Source: Rhodospirillaceae bacterium CCH5-H10 (GTDB lineage Bacteria; Pseudomonadota; Alphaproteobacteria; Reyranellales; Reyranellaceae). Taken from it: a DNA stretch of 5,945 nucleotides. Both the position numbers and the translations under genes were made by a program. Positions 1 through 5,945 of this stretch are shown piece by piece. Every line of letters starts with the position of its first letter. Position 1 is the stretch's first letter. The notes beneath the pieces were generated by a model. That model was given only the letters and a program-made list of their open reading frames with translations. It made no database searches and was not told the DNA's origin. The DNA lies in NCBI GenBank assembly GCA_001557035.1, contig LSKJ01000421.1, forward strand, positions 1 through 5,945, written 5' to 3'.

Positions 1-1534
1 CGATGTCGCCGTCGAACGGCTTCACGGTGCCGCCCTGGACGACCCAGAGCGCGTCGGCGACCATCTTCACCAGATGCGTGTCGTGGCTCACCAGCACAAC
101 CGCGCCTTCGAAGTCGTTGATGGCGTCGACCAGCGAGGCGCGGGCATCCATGTCGAGATGGTTGGTCGGCTCGTCGAGCAGCAGCAGGTGCGGCGCGGTC
201 CGGGTGGCGAGCGCCAGCAGCAGGCGCGTCTTTTCGCCGCCCGACATGACGCCGACCTTGAGGTTGGCGCGGTCGCGCGAGAAGCCGAAGCGGCCGAGTT
301 GTGCCCGGACCTTGGCTTCGCCGGCGCCCGGTCCGAGCGCGCGGGCCATGTGATCGAACGGCGTCGCCTCGAAGTCGAGGCTTTCCTCCTGGTCCTGCGA
401 GAAGTAGCCGACGCGCAGCTTGGGCGTCTTCTTCAGTTGGCCTTCGCGCGGCTCCAGGCGCTGCGAGATCAGGCGGATGAAGGTCGACTTGCCGTTGCCG
501 TTCTGGCCCAGCAGCGCGATGCGATCTTCCATGTCGATGCGCAGGTCGAGGTTGCGCAGCACCAGCGGCCCGTCGGGATAGCCGACCGACACATCGTCGA
601 GCGTCTCGATCGGGGAGGCGAGGATGTCGGGCGAGGGGAAGTTGAACGAGATGCGCTCGTCGATCGGCACCGAGGCGACGGGGCCGAGTTTCTCGATCAT
701 CTTCATGCGCGACTGCGCCTGGCGCGCCTTGCTGGCCTTGGCCTTGAAGCGGTCGACGAAGGCCTGCATGTGCTTGCGCTGCGCGGCGACCTTGGCCTGC
801 TGCGCGGCATCGTTGGCGAGCCGCTCGGCGCGGGTGCGCTCGAAGAAGTCGTAGTTGCCGGTGTAGGCCACGAGCTTCTGCTGGTCGATGTGCACGATGT
901 GGTCGCAAACGTCGTTCAGCAGGTCGCGGTCGTGGCTCACCATCAGGACGGTGTTGCGGAAGCGCTTGAGGTGCTCCGTCAGCCAGATCATGGCCTCGAC
1001 GTCGAGATGGTTGGACGGCTCGTCGAGAATCAGCAGGTCGGGGTCGCTGAACAGCGTGCCGGCCAGCGCGACGCGCATCCGCCACCCGCCGGAGAACTCG
1101 CCGCAGGGGCGGGACTGCTTGTCGTTGTCGAAGCCCAGGCCGTTCAGGATCGAGGCAGCGCGGGAAGGGGCGGATGCCGCGCCGATTTCCTCCAGCCGGG
1201 CATGGATCTCGGCCAGGCGCACGCCGTCCTGGCAGGTCTGATCCTCTGCGAGGAGGGCGCTGCGCTCCACGTCGGCCGCCAGCACGGCGTCGATTACGGT
1301 GATGTCGCCCCCCGGCGGATCCTGCGGAACCGAGCCGATCCGGGTGCGGCCCATCAGGTTGATCTCGCCGCTGTCGGCCTCGATCTGGCCCTGGATCAGG
1401 CGCAGCAGGGTCGACTTGCCGGCGCCGTTGCGGCCGACCAGCCCGACCTTCCAGCCGTCGGAAAGGGCCGCCGAGGCGCGGTCGAAGAGCACCCGCTCGC
1501 CGTGGCGGAAGGAGATGTCGCTGATGTGGAGCAT
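1..1534 (-). CDS. ABC-F family ATPase, YheS-like (3' end missing)
   Basis: Soluble ABC-F protein with two ATP-binding domains and no membrane segments. Members of this family bind the ribosomal E site and modulate translation. The frame is open for 511 codons from the ATG at 1534 and runs off the left edge. Domain 1 has Walker A GRNGAGKS (residues 34-41), signature [12 protein letters not shown] (147-158; the usual LSGG has F for L), Walker [13 protein letters not shown] (167-178, catalytic E172) and switch histidine H201. A charged, probably coiled linker (about 229-290, including [18 protein letters not shown]) is the ABC-F hallmark and resembles E. coli YheS. Domain 2 has Walker A GQNGNGKS (343-350), signature MSGGEKTR (430-437), Walker [13 protein letters not shown] (450-461, E455) and H484. 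YheS is about 637 residues, so the end of domain 2 and any C-terminal extension are missing. No Shine-Dalgarno is visible before the ATG. Family assignment is firm; the exact subfamily and cellular role are inferred. Confidence 0.93.
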   Translation of the reverse strand, partial: MLHISDISFRHGERVLFDRASAALSDGWKVGLVGRNGAGKSTLLRLIQGQIEADSGEINLMGRTRIGSVPQDPPGGDITVIDAVLAADVERSALLAEDQTCQDGVRLAEIHARLEEIGAASAPSRAASILNGLGFDNDKQSRPCGEFSGGWRMRVALAGTLFSDPDLLILDEPSNHLDVEAMIWLTEHLKRFRNTVLMVSHDRDLLNDVCDHIVHIDQQKLVAYTGNYDFFERTRAERLANDAAQQAKVAAQRKHMQAFVDRFKAKASKARQAQSRMKMIEKLGPVASVPIDERISFNFPSPDILASPIETLDDVSVGYPDGPLVLRNLDLRIDMEDRIALLGQNGNGKSTFIRLISQRLEPREGQLKKTPKLRVGYFSQDQEESLDFEATPFDHMARALGPGAGEAKVRAQLGRFGFSRDRANLKVGVMSGGEKTRLLLALATRTAPHLLLLDEPTNHLDMDARASLVDAINDFEGAVVLVSHDTHLVKMVADALWVVQGGTVKPFDGDI

Positions 1535-1545
1535 GGGCGGCGGGC

Positions 1546-1574
1546 ATTTACCACGCGATTTGGCCGCAAACCAA
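1546..1574 (-). promoter_or_regulatory. Candidate promoter for the ABC-F gene
   Basis: On the minus strand, TTGGTT (1574-1569) and GTAAAT (1551-1546) are separated by 17 bp, resembling a sigma-70-type -35/-10 pair. Transcription would start only a few bases before the ATG at 1534. That would fit the lack of a ribosome binding site if the mRNA is leaderless or nearly so. The match is partial and the call is an inference. Confidence 0.3.
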
Positions 1575-1589
1575 GCTCATAGGGTCTGC

Positions 1590-1618
1590 TTGCCGGGCCT
1601 AAACGCCGCGTCTATAAG
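1590..1618 (+). promoter_or_regulatory. Promoter of ndk (-35 TTGCCG, -10 TATAAG)
   Basis: TTGCCG (1590-1595) and TATAAG (1613-1618) are spaced by exactly 17 bp. With flanking bases they read CTTGCC and CTATAAGG, close to the alphaproteobacterial housekeeping pattern CTTGAC-N17-CTATAT. A start near 1625 would give a leader of roughly 37 nt before the ndk ATG. The element lies in the 127-bp gap between divergent genes, where a promoter is needed. Confidence 0.65.
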
Positions 1619-1651
1619 GCGCGCCCACAAGCTCGAAATCACGGACTGCAC

Positions 1652-1657
1652 GAGGGA
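1652..1657 (+). promoter_or_regulatory. Ribosome binding site of ndk (GAGGGA)
   Basis: GAGGGA lies 4 nt before the ATG at 1662. It supports that start over the upstream in-frame ATG codons, which fall opposite the ABC-F coding region. Confidence 0.6.
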
Positions 1658-1661
1658 ATTC

Positions 1662-2084
1662 ATGGCCGTCGAACGTACTTTCTCGATCCTCAAGCCGGAC
1701 GCGACCCGCCGGAACCTCACCGGCAAGATCAATGCGCGCTTCGAGGAGAAGGGCCTGCGCATCGTCGCCCAGAAGCGCATCCACATGAGCCGCGCGCAGG
1801 CCGAGCAGTTCTACGGCGTGCACAAGGACCGTCCGTTCTTCGGCGAGCTCTGCACGTTCATGACGTCCGGCCCGGTCGTGGTGCAGGTCCTGGAAGGCGA
1901 GAACGCCGTCGCGAAGAACCGCGAGATCATGGGCGCGACCAACCCGGCCAACGCCGATGCCGGCACGATCCGCAAGGACTTCGCCGAGTCGATCGAAGCC
2001 AATTCGGTGCACGGCTCGGACTCGCTCGAGAACGCCGCCATCGAGATCGCGTACTTCTTTGCGGGCTCCGAGATCGTCGGCTGA
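1662..2084 (+). CDS. ndk: Nucleoside diphosphate kinase
   Basis: Cytoplasmic kinase that transfers the gamma phosphate of ATP to other (deoxy)nucleoside diphosphates through a phosphohistidine, balancing NTP and dNTP pools. The product is 140 residues, the normal length for bacterial Ndk. The diagnostic residues sit at family positions: K11 in ILKPDA, Y51, F59, R87, T93, R104, N114 and the phosphorylated H117 in NSVHGSD. The open frame continues upstream to 1299, but the start at 1662 follows a GAGGGA element and a good promoter, and gives the standard N-terminus [14 protein letters not shown]. The gene is probably monocistronic, with its own promoter (1590-1618) and a strong hairpin terminator 24 nt after the stop codon. 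Identification is essentially certain. Confidence 0.98.
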   Translation: MAVERTFSILKPDATRRNLTGKINARFEEKGLRIVAQKRIHMSRAQAEQFYGVHKDRPFFGELCTFMTSGPVVVQVLEGENAVAKNREIMGATNPANADAGTIRKDFAESIEANSVHGSDSLENAAIEIAYFFAGSEIVG

Positions 2085-2107
2085 AGCCGGCGGCTCTCGA
2101 CAACGAA

Positions 2108-2133
2108 AAAAGCGGCCCGAGAGGGCCGCTTTT
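2108..2133. terminator. Bidirectional intrinsic terminator between ndk and the convergent pur unit
   Basis: An 11-bp perfect inverted repeat (AAAAGCGGCCC, loop GAGA, GGGCCGCTTTT) has a GC-rich core. The plus-strand arm ends in TTTT, and the A6 tract at 2106-2111 becomes U6 when read leftward. It therefore fits rho-independent termination of ndk (stop at 2084) and also of the minus-strand unit whose last stop codon is at 2160. The T-run on the ndk side is short (four T, then CATTTTG). Confidence 0.85.
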
Positions 2134-2159
2134 CATTTTGCGCGGTGGGTTACTCTGCG

Positions 2160-2363
2160 TCAGCTCAGGATGGCGAATGCGATCAGCAGCGCGATCGAGC
2201 CGCCGATGCCCATCACGAGCGCCAGCAGCGACATGTGGCCGACAAGGCCGACCGCCATGGAGACCAGCAGCAGGACGATCCAGAGGATCGAAAAGGTCAC
2301 CAGCTTGTTGAACGACGTGTAAGTCGCCAGGTGAGCCGGATAGTCGTCCTGCGCTTCAGCCAT
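2160..2363 (-). CDS. aa3-type cytochrome c oxidase subunit IV (small membrane protein)
   Basis: A 67-residue protein with a short polar N-terminus (MAEAQDDYPAHLATYTSF), then a hydrophobic stretch from about residue 21 to the end. The stretch may form one long or two short membrane segments, the first around 22-43 and the second around 46-66. The H..TY..F pattern just before the membrane segment matches the alphaproteobacterial aa3 oxidase subunit IV family (Pfam COX4_pro_2, as I recall it). Family members are accessory inner-membrane subunits of the terminal oxidase that reduces O2 to water. The ATG at 2363 has GGGGA 6 nt upstream. It follows purN by 40 bp on the same strand, with a possible -10 element in the gap, and ends 27 bp before the shared terminator. 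No other oxidase gene is nearby. Alternative: another small membrane protein with similar topology. Confidence 0.78.
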   Translation of the reverse strand: MAEAQDDYPAHLATYTSFNKLVTFSILWIVLLLVSMAVGLVGHMSLLALVMGIGGSIALLIAFAILS

Positions 2364-2392
2364 TTCTCGTCCCCGTTGAAACCGTTGGCGAA

Positions 2393-2398
2393 CTTATA
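2393..2398 (-). promoter_or_regulatory. Possible -10 element for the oxidase subunit IV gene
   Basis: TATAAG on the minus strand lies 30 bp upstream of the ATG at 2363, in the 40-bp gap after purN. It is identical to the -10 of the ndk promoter. No good -35 is visible 16-18 bp upstream (TTTTCT at best), so the small gene could also be read only from the purMN transcript. Confidence 0.3.
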
Positions 2399-2403
2399 AC
2401 GAA

Positions 2404-3054
2404 CTAGGGTTGGGGAGAAAAGAGGAGCGTGGCGTCGCACGCGACGCCTTCCACCGTGACCTTGTCGCCCGTGATGTTCACGCGCCCCTCGGCGAACCAG
2501 CGCACGACCAGCGGGTAGAGGCGATGCTCCTGACGCAGGATGCGGGCGGATAGCGCTTCCTCGGTATCGCCGGCCAGTACCGGCACCGCCGCCTGCGCGA
2601 TGATCGGACCGGAATCGAGGTCCGGGATCACCAGATGGGCGGTGCAGCCGCTCAGCCGCACGCCGGCGTCGAGCGCCTGCCGCTGTACGTGCAGGCCCTT
2701 GAAGGCCGGCAGCAGGGAGGGATGGATGTTGATCAGCCGGTTCGCCCATCGGGAGGGAAACCACGGGCTGAAGATGCGCATGAAGCCCGCGAGCACGACC
2801 AGTTCGACGCCATGCCGTTCGAGTTCGGCCGAGACGGCCCGGTCGAAGCTCTCGCGGTCGGGATGATCCTTGTGGGAGACGGCAGCGGTCGGCACGCCAG
2901 CGGCCGCTGCAATTCCGAGGCCCGGCGCGTCGGCCCTGTTGCTCACCACGCAGGCAATTTCAGCAGGATAGTCCGCAGCCCGGGCCGCTTCGATCAAGGC
3001 GGCGAGATTGCTGCCGCGGCCGGAGATGAGAACACCGACCTTCAGCTTCGCCAT
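2404..3054 (-). CDS. purN: Phosphoribosylglycinamide formyltransferase (GAR transformylase)
   Basis: Cytoplasmic enzyme of de novo purine synthesis that transfers the formyl group of 10-formyl-tetrahydrofolate to GAR, giving FGAR. The product is 216 residues, close to the 212 of E. coli PurN. Visible motifs are the phosphate-binding SGRGSNL (residues 11-17), the catalytic [13 protein letters not shown] (108-120, with N109 and H111 matching E. coli N106 and H108), H140 in GCTAHLV, and D147 in LDSGPII matching E. coli D144. The ATG at 3054 lies inside the end of purM (13-bp overlap) and no clear ribosome binding site precedes it. Translation is therefore probably coupled to purM. The same frame stays open upstream to 3843 inside purM, but that part encodes low-complexity Arg-rich shadow sequence and is not real. 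Confidence 0.97.
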   Translation of the reverse strand: MAKLKVGVLISGRGSNLAALIEAARAADYPAEIACVVSNRADAPGLGIAAAAGVPTAAVSHKDHPDRESFDRAVSAELERHGVELVVLAGFMRIFSPWFPSRWANRLINIHPSLLPAFKGLHVQRQALDAGVRLSGCTAHLVIPDLDSGPIIAQAAVPVLAGDTEEALSARILRQEHRLYPLVVRWFAEGRVNITGDKVTVEGVACDATLLFSPQP

Positions 3055-4148
3055 AGGCTTTCGGCATGGTCGACCACGCAGTCGGCCTCTTCGGTTGGCG
3101 CCTTCTCGATGGTGCCGATCTCGCTCACCGTCTCGCCGGTTTCCTTCAGCGCCGCGGCGACGCGGGCGGCGTCTTCCTTGGCGACGACGACGATCATCCC
3201 GAGGCCGCAGTTGAAGGTGCGCAGCATGTCGTCGGTCGGAACCTGTCCGACATCGTGGAGCCACTGGAACACGCGCGGAGCGGTCCATGTGCGCCCGTCG
3301 AGGCGGGCGCGCAAACCGTCGGGCAGGCAGCGCGGCACGTTGCCGGGCAGGCCGCCGCCGGTGATGTGCGCCAGTCCCTTGATGGCGCCCGTGCCGCGGA
3401 TCACCTGCAGGAGCTGCTTCACATAGATCCGGGTCGGTTCGAGCAGCGCCTCGCCCAGCGTGGCGTCGGCGAAGGGTGCGGGATCCGAGTACTTCAGCCC
3501 GCTGCGCTCGACGACGCGGCGCACCAGCGAATAGCCGTTGGAGTGCGGGCCGCTCGATGCGATGCCGAGGACGACGTCGCCGGGGGCGATGTCGGTACGC
3601 GGCAGCAGCGCGTTGCGCTCGGCGGCGCCGACGGTGAAGCCCGCGAGATCGTAGTCGCCATCGACGTACATGCCCGGCATCTCGGCGGTTTCGCCGCCCA
3701 CGAGGGCGCAGCCCGCGCGGCGGCAGCCTTCGGCGATGCCGGCGACGAGGCGGCGGCCGACATCGACGTCGAGGCGGCCGCTGGCATAGTAGTCGAGGAA
3801 GAACAGCGGCTCGGCGCCCTGCACGACGATGTCGTTGACGCACATCGCCACGAGGTCGATGCCGACCGTGTCGGGGACGGCCGCCTCGATCGCGACCTTG
3901 AGCTTGGTGCCGACGCCGTCGGTGCCGGAGACCAGGATTGGGTCGGTGAAGCCGGCCGCCTTGAGGTCGAACAGTCCGCCGAAGCCACCCAGACCGCCCA
4001 TCACGCCAGGCCGGTTGGTGCTCTTCGCCAGCGGCTTGATGTGCTCGACGAGACTGTCGCCCGCGTCGATGTCGACGCCGGCGTCCTTGTAGGTGAGGGG
4101 GGGCCGATTGTGGCCAGGGGCGTCAGGCTTCAAGCCGGCTTCTTTCAT
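3042..4148 (-). CDS. purM: Phosphoribosylformylglycinamidine cyclo-ligase (AIR synthetase)
   Basis: ATP-dependent cytoplasmic enzyme that closes the imidazole ring, converting FGAM to AIR in de novo purine synthesis. The product is 368 residues against 345 in E. coli, and the extra length is mainly an N-terminal tail ([17 protein letters not shown]) before the conserved SYKDAG-like [13 protein letters not shown]. Core motifs are [12 protein letters not shown] (49-60), SGTDGVGTK (74-82), [11 protein letters not shown] (96-106), [11 protein letters not shown] (151-161), [10 protein letters not shown] (198-207) and [10 protein letters not shown] (261-270), as expected for the PurM/ThiL ATP-binding fold. 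The ATG at 4148 is preferred because the frame upstream would run into the divergent DUF2066 gene. No Shine-Dalgarno is visible. An 8-codon ORF just upstream ends in an ATGA overlap with this start. It is first in the purM-purN-oxidase IV unit. Confidence 0.97.
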   Translation of the reverse strand: MKEAGLKPDAPGHNRPPLTYKDAGVDIDAGDSLVEHIKPLAKSTNRPGVMGGLGGFGGLFDLKAAGFTDPILVSGTDGVGTKLKVAIEAAVPDTVGIDLVAMCVNDIVVQGAEPLFFLDYYASGRLDVDVGRRLVAGIAEGCRRAGCALVGGETAEMPGMYVDGDYDLAGFTVGAAERNALLPRTDIAPGDVVLGIASSGPHSNGYSLVRRVVERSGLKYSDPAPFADATLGEALLEPTRIYVKQLLQVIRGTGAIKGLAHITGGGLPGNVPRCLPDGLRARLDGRTWTAPRVFQWLHDVGQVPTDDMLRTFNCGLGMIVVVAKEDAARVAAALKETGETVSEIGTIEKAPTEEADCVVDHAESLWRS

Positions 4149-4171
4149 GCTAGATAGGTCGCCGCGAACAT
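4145..4171 (-). other. Possible 8-codon leader ORF upstream of purM
   Basis: On the minus strand an ATG at 4171 opens a frame encoding MFAATYLA. Its TGA stop overlaps the purM start codon as ATGA (4148-4145), the classic stop-start arrangement for translational coupling. It has no visible Shine-Dalgarno of its own. Frames this short arise often by chance, so this is a candidate only. Confidence 0.2.
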
Positions 4172-4193
4172 AACCAAAAACCGGACCCCCGCA

Positions 4194-5273
4194 ATGCCGA
4201 TAGGCCGCGTCTTTTCCACGATTGCTGCCGCGCTCCTGGCGGTCCTCGTCGCCCATGCAGCCGTGGCGCAGTCGCCCGGAGGCACCGGCTATGATGTGAC
4301 CGGTGTCGACGTCGACGTCACCGGGGCGGATGCGGTGCAGGCCCGCGCGCAGGGCATCCGCGAGGCGCGGCGCAAGGCGCTGGGCCTCCTCGTGAACCGG
4401 ATGGTGTCGGCGGAAGATCGTGCGCGGCTGCCGCAGATTGACGATGCACAGCTCGAGAACATGGTGCGCGGCGTCGAATTCGTGCGCGAACGCTCCGCGC
4501 CCAATCGCTACATCGCCACGCTGAACGTCGTTTTCGCGCCGGATGCGGTGAAGTCATATCTGGGTGGCAGCGGCGCCAGGATCGTCGAGACCGTGCCGCG
4601 GCCGGCCCTCGTGATTCCGCTCTGGAAGGGACCTGCGGGAGTCGAGCCGCTGAACGACCGCAATGCCTGGCGCGAGGCCTGGCAGCAACTTGACAGTGCC
4701 GGCAGTGCCGTGCCGGTCACCCTGCTGCGGGGCGATCCGACCGATCAGGGCGCGCTCTCGGCGGAACAGGCCTATGTCGGCGACGTCTCTGCGCTGGCGC
4801 GGCTGAATGAGCGCTACCGCGCGCCGACCATCATCGTGGCCACGGTCGACGGCGACAAGGCCAGCGGTGGGCTCACGGTCGGGGGCATGCGCTACGACAC
4901 CCAGACCGGCGCCCGCACCGAGATTCCGCGCATTCCCGTCGCCAGCGCGGCCGACCTGCCAGCGGCGGTGAAGGCGATTCATGCGAAGGCCGATCAGGAT
5001 TGGCGCAGCATCGGCACCGTGCGGCGCGATTCGCAGGATTCGCTCGACGTGTTCGTGCCGATCCGGGCGCTCGGCGATTGGGTGCAGGTGAGGCAGCGCC
5101 TCGGCGCCGTGCCGGCCGTGAAATCGGTGACGGTGAAGACACTCGAATCCGATCGCGCCGACCTGAAACTCGACTATTTCGGAACGCCCGAGGAGCTGCA
5201 GCGTACATTGGCCCAGGCTGGCCTCAGCCTGTCGCAGGAGTCGGGCCAATGGCAATTGCAGGTGCGCCCGTAG
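4194..5273 (+). CDS. Secreted DUF2066 domain-containing protein
   Basis: A 359-residue exported protein of unknown function. Residues 1-25 form a signal peptide: R5, hydrophobic core about 9-24, and an AVA/Q cleavage site after A25. There is no lipobox cysteine, so it should be periplasmic and soluble. Residues about 33-122 match the DUF2066 pattern, with an R/A-rich helix ([21 protein letters not shown]), the [13 protein letters not shown] segment and a YIATLNVVF strand followed by a VKSYL helix. The middle part (about 137-275) contains PALVIPLW and [10 protein letters not shown] strands. The C-terminus (about 284-357) alternates predicted strands and helices and could be a small alpha/beta domain. 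The gene lies 45 bp from divergent purM and 23 bp before the PerM-family gene, so the two plus-strand genes probably form an operon. No clear ribosome binding site precedes the ATG. The family call comes from remembered motif pattern and gene context. Confidence 0.8.
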   Translation: MPIGRVFSTIAAALLAVLVAHAAVAQSPGGTGYDVTGVDVDVTGADAVQARAQGIREARRKALGLLVNRMVSAEDRARLPQIDDAQLENMVRGVEFVRERSAPNRYIATLNVVFAPDAVKSYLGGSGARIVETVPRPALVIPLWKGPAGVEPLNDRNAWREAWQQLDSAGSAVPVTLLRGDPTDQGALSAEQAYVGDVSALARLNERYRAPTIIVATVDGDKASGGLTVGGMRYDTQTGARTEIPRIPVASAADLPAAVKAIHAKADQDWRSIGTVRRDSQDSLDVFVPIRALGDWVQVRQRLGAVPAVKSVTVKTLESDRADLKLDYFGTPEELQRTLAQAGLSLSQESGQWQLQVRP

Positions 5274-5282
5274 GCGCACATC

Positions 5283-5288
5283 AGGGAG
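5283..5288 (+). promoter_or_regulatory. Ribosome binding site of the PerM-family gene (AGGGAG)
   Basis: AGGGAG sits 8 nt before the ATG at 5297, within the 23-bp gap after the DUF2066 stop codon. A TTG codon at 5294, in frame just before the ATG, is a less likely start. Confidence 0.6.
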
Positions 5289-5296
5289 TCTGATTG

Positions 5297-5909
5297 ATGG
5301 GGCAACCGCTCACGACGGGACGCTGGATCTTCTGGATCGCGGCGGCTGCCATCTTTCTCGGTCTCATGTGGCTGCTGAACGACATCCTGCTGCCCTTCGT
5401 GGTCGGCATGGTCGTGGCCTACTTCCTCGATCCCGTGGTCGCGCGGCTGCAGCGGGCGCGGATGTCGCGCACCATGGCGACCACGGTCGTCACGATTCTG
5501 GCCGTCCTCGTCGGTGTCGGTGTGGTGATGGCAATCCTGCCGCCCCTCTTCGGGCAGATACAAAAGCTGATCACCAGCGCCCCAGAATACATCGTCAAGG
5601 CGATCGGCCAGATCCAGCCGCTCATCGACCCGTTGCGCGACAGGCTCGGATTTGATCCGCCCAGCTTGCACGATCTGCAGGCCGAGGCGACGCAGTGGGC
5701 GGGAAAGGGGCTCGCCGTCGCCGGTGGAGTTGCCGGCGCCGTTGCCCAGAGTGGCTTTGCGCTCATCAACCTGCTGGGCCTTCTGTTCATCACCCCGGTG
5801 GTGACGTTCTATCTGTTGCGTGACTGGGAGAAGGTGCTGGCGTCGATCGACAGCGCATTGCCGCTCGACCATGCCGAAACGATCCGCAAGCTTACGCACG
5901 AATCCGACG
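5297..5909 (+). CDS. AI-2E/PerM family membrane protein (3' end missing)
   Basis: Inner-membrane protein of the AI-2E transporter family (PF01594), which includes E. coli PerM/YfgO and YdiK. Roles range from proposed permease activity to cation/proton antiport, and the substrate here is unknown. The genomic part encodes 204 residues. Visible are an N-terminal pair of membrane stretches (about 10-27 and 30-44) with PFVVGMVVAYFLDPVV (33-48), which is typical of the family. A third stretch follows (about 61-82), then a soluble segment (about 85-150) and a fourth membrane stretch ending in FITPVVTFYLLRDWEK (164-179), also typical. Family members have about 350 residues, so roughly the last 150, including the remaining membrane segments, are absent. 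The frame continues to the window end only through adapter sequence, so residues after about D204 are not biological. It is probably cotranscribed with the DUF2066 gene. Confidence 0.9.
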
Positions 5910-5943
5910 CTGTCTCTTATACACATCTCCGAGCCCACGAGAC
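5910..5943 (+). other. Illumina Nextera adapter (Tn5 mosaic end plus read-2 sequence); sequencing artefact
   Basis: Bases 5910-5928 read CTGTCTCTTATACACATCT, the 19-bp Tn5 mosaic end used in Nextera libraries. They are followed directly by CCGAGCCCACGAGAC at 5929-5943, the Nextera read-2 (i7 side) adapter. All 34 bases match the standard adapter as I know it. The final AA (5944-5945) could be the first bases of an i7 index. Genomic sequence therefore ends at about 5909. This is untrimmed library sequence at a contig end, not a natural insertion element. Confidence 0.98.
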
Positions 5944-5945
5944 AA

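Noticed and set aside
74..1582. 502-codon open frame on the plus strand across the ABC-F gene
   Set aside because: It is codon-aligned and antisense to a well-supported ABC-F gene with complete paired ATPase motifs. GC-rich codon bias removes stop codons on the opposite strand. The translation shows no recognisable domain.
1299..1661. Upstream extension of ndk to an ATG at 1299
   Set aside because: The extension lies opposite the ABC-F start and across the ndk promoter. The ATG at 1662 has a ribosome site and gives the canonical Ndk N-terminus.
3055..3843. Long N-terminal extension of purN giving a 479-residue protein
   Set aside because: The extra 263 residues are Arg/Pro-rich out-of-frame translation of purM. 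The PurN fold begins at [17 protein letters not shown] from the ATG at 3054, and the length then matches the family.
3066..4157. 363-codon open frame on the plus strand across purM
   Set aside because: It is an antisense shadow of purM. The His/Asp/Ala/Gly-rich translation has no recognisable motif and purM on the other strand is unmistakable.
1..5909. Search for CRISPR arrays, tRNA/rRNA genes, riboswitches, tandem repeats, defence or phage genes
   Set aside because: Apart from the gene-end hairpin at 2108-2133, I saw no repeat arrays, RNA gene signatures or foreign-looking composition. The genomic part is conventional chromosomal sequence with small intergenic gaps.
5910..5928. Tn5-like transposon end as a natural mobile element
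   Set aside because: The mosaic end is followed immediately by the synthetic Nextera read-2 sequence and the contig end. It is library adapter, not an insertion.

Overview
The window is a GC-rich stretch of bacterial chromosome carrying housekeeping genes. It most likely comes from an alphaproteobacterium. The supports are an aa3-type cytochrome c oxidase subunit IV small protein (a family typical of Alphaproteobacteria), promoter elements of the CTTG(A/C)C-N17-CTATA type, strong GC3 bias that opens long antisense reading frames, and the purN-purM / DUF2066 / PerM gene order. A genus cannot be fixed from the sequence alone.

Layout, left to right. Bases 1-1534 (minus) hold a YheS-like ABC-F ATPase that runs off the left edge. 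A 127-bp divergent intergenic region carries a good promoter for ndk (1662-2084, plus; nucleoside diphosphate kinase). ndk ends at a strong hairpin terminator (2108-2133) that looks bidirectional, because a convergent minus-strand unit ends just to its right. That unit reads, in transcription order, purM (4148-3042), purN (3054-2404, overlapping purM by 13 bp) and a 67-residue aa3-type oxidase subunit IV gene (2363-2160). Diverging from purM across only 45 bp is a plus-strand pair: a secreted DUF2066 protein (4194-5273) and an AI-2E/PerM-family membrane protein (from 5297), cut off at the right.

The genes are metabolically coherent in part. PurN and PurM catalyse two near-consecutive steps of de novo IMP synthesis, and Ndk supplies nucleoside triphosphates. 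The ABC-F protein is a soluble ribosome-associated ATPase type. DUF2066 and PerM are envelope proteins of poorly defined function.

The most important observation is technical. Bases 5910-5943 are an exact Illumina Nextera (Tn5 mosaic end plus read-2) adapter, so genomic sequence stops at about 5909. The last residues of the PerM frame, and the start of a long reverse-strand frame, are artefacts. I found no CRISPR array, tRNA, rRNA, natural mobile element or defence system, and no convincing undescribed system. The most interesting biological leads are modest: an 8-codon upstream ORF with an ATGA overlap onto purM, and an orphan cytochrome oxidase subunit IV gene attached to the purine genes.
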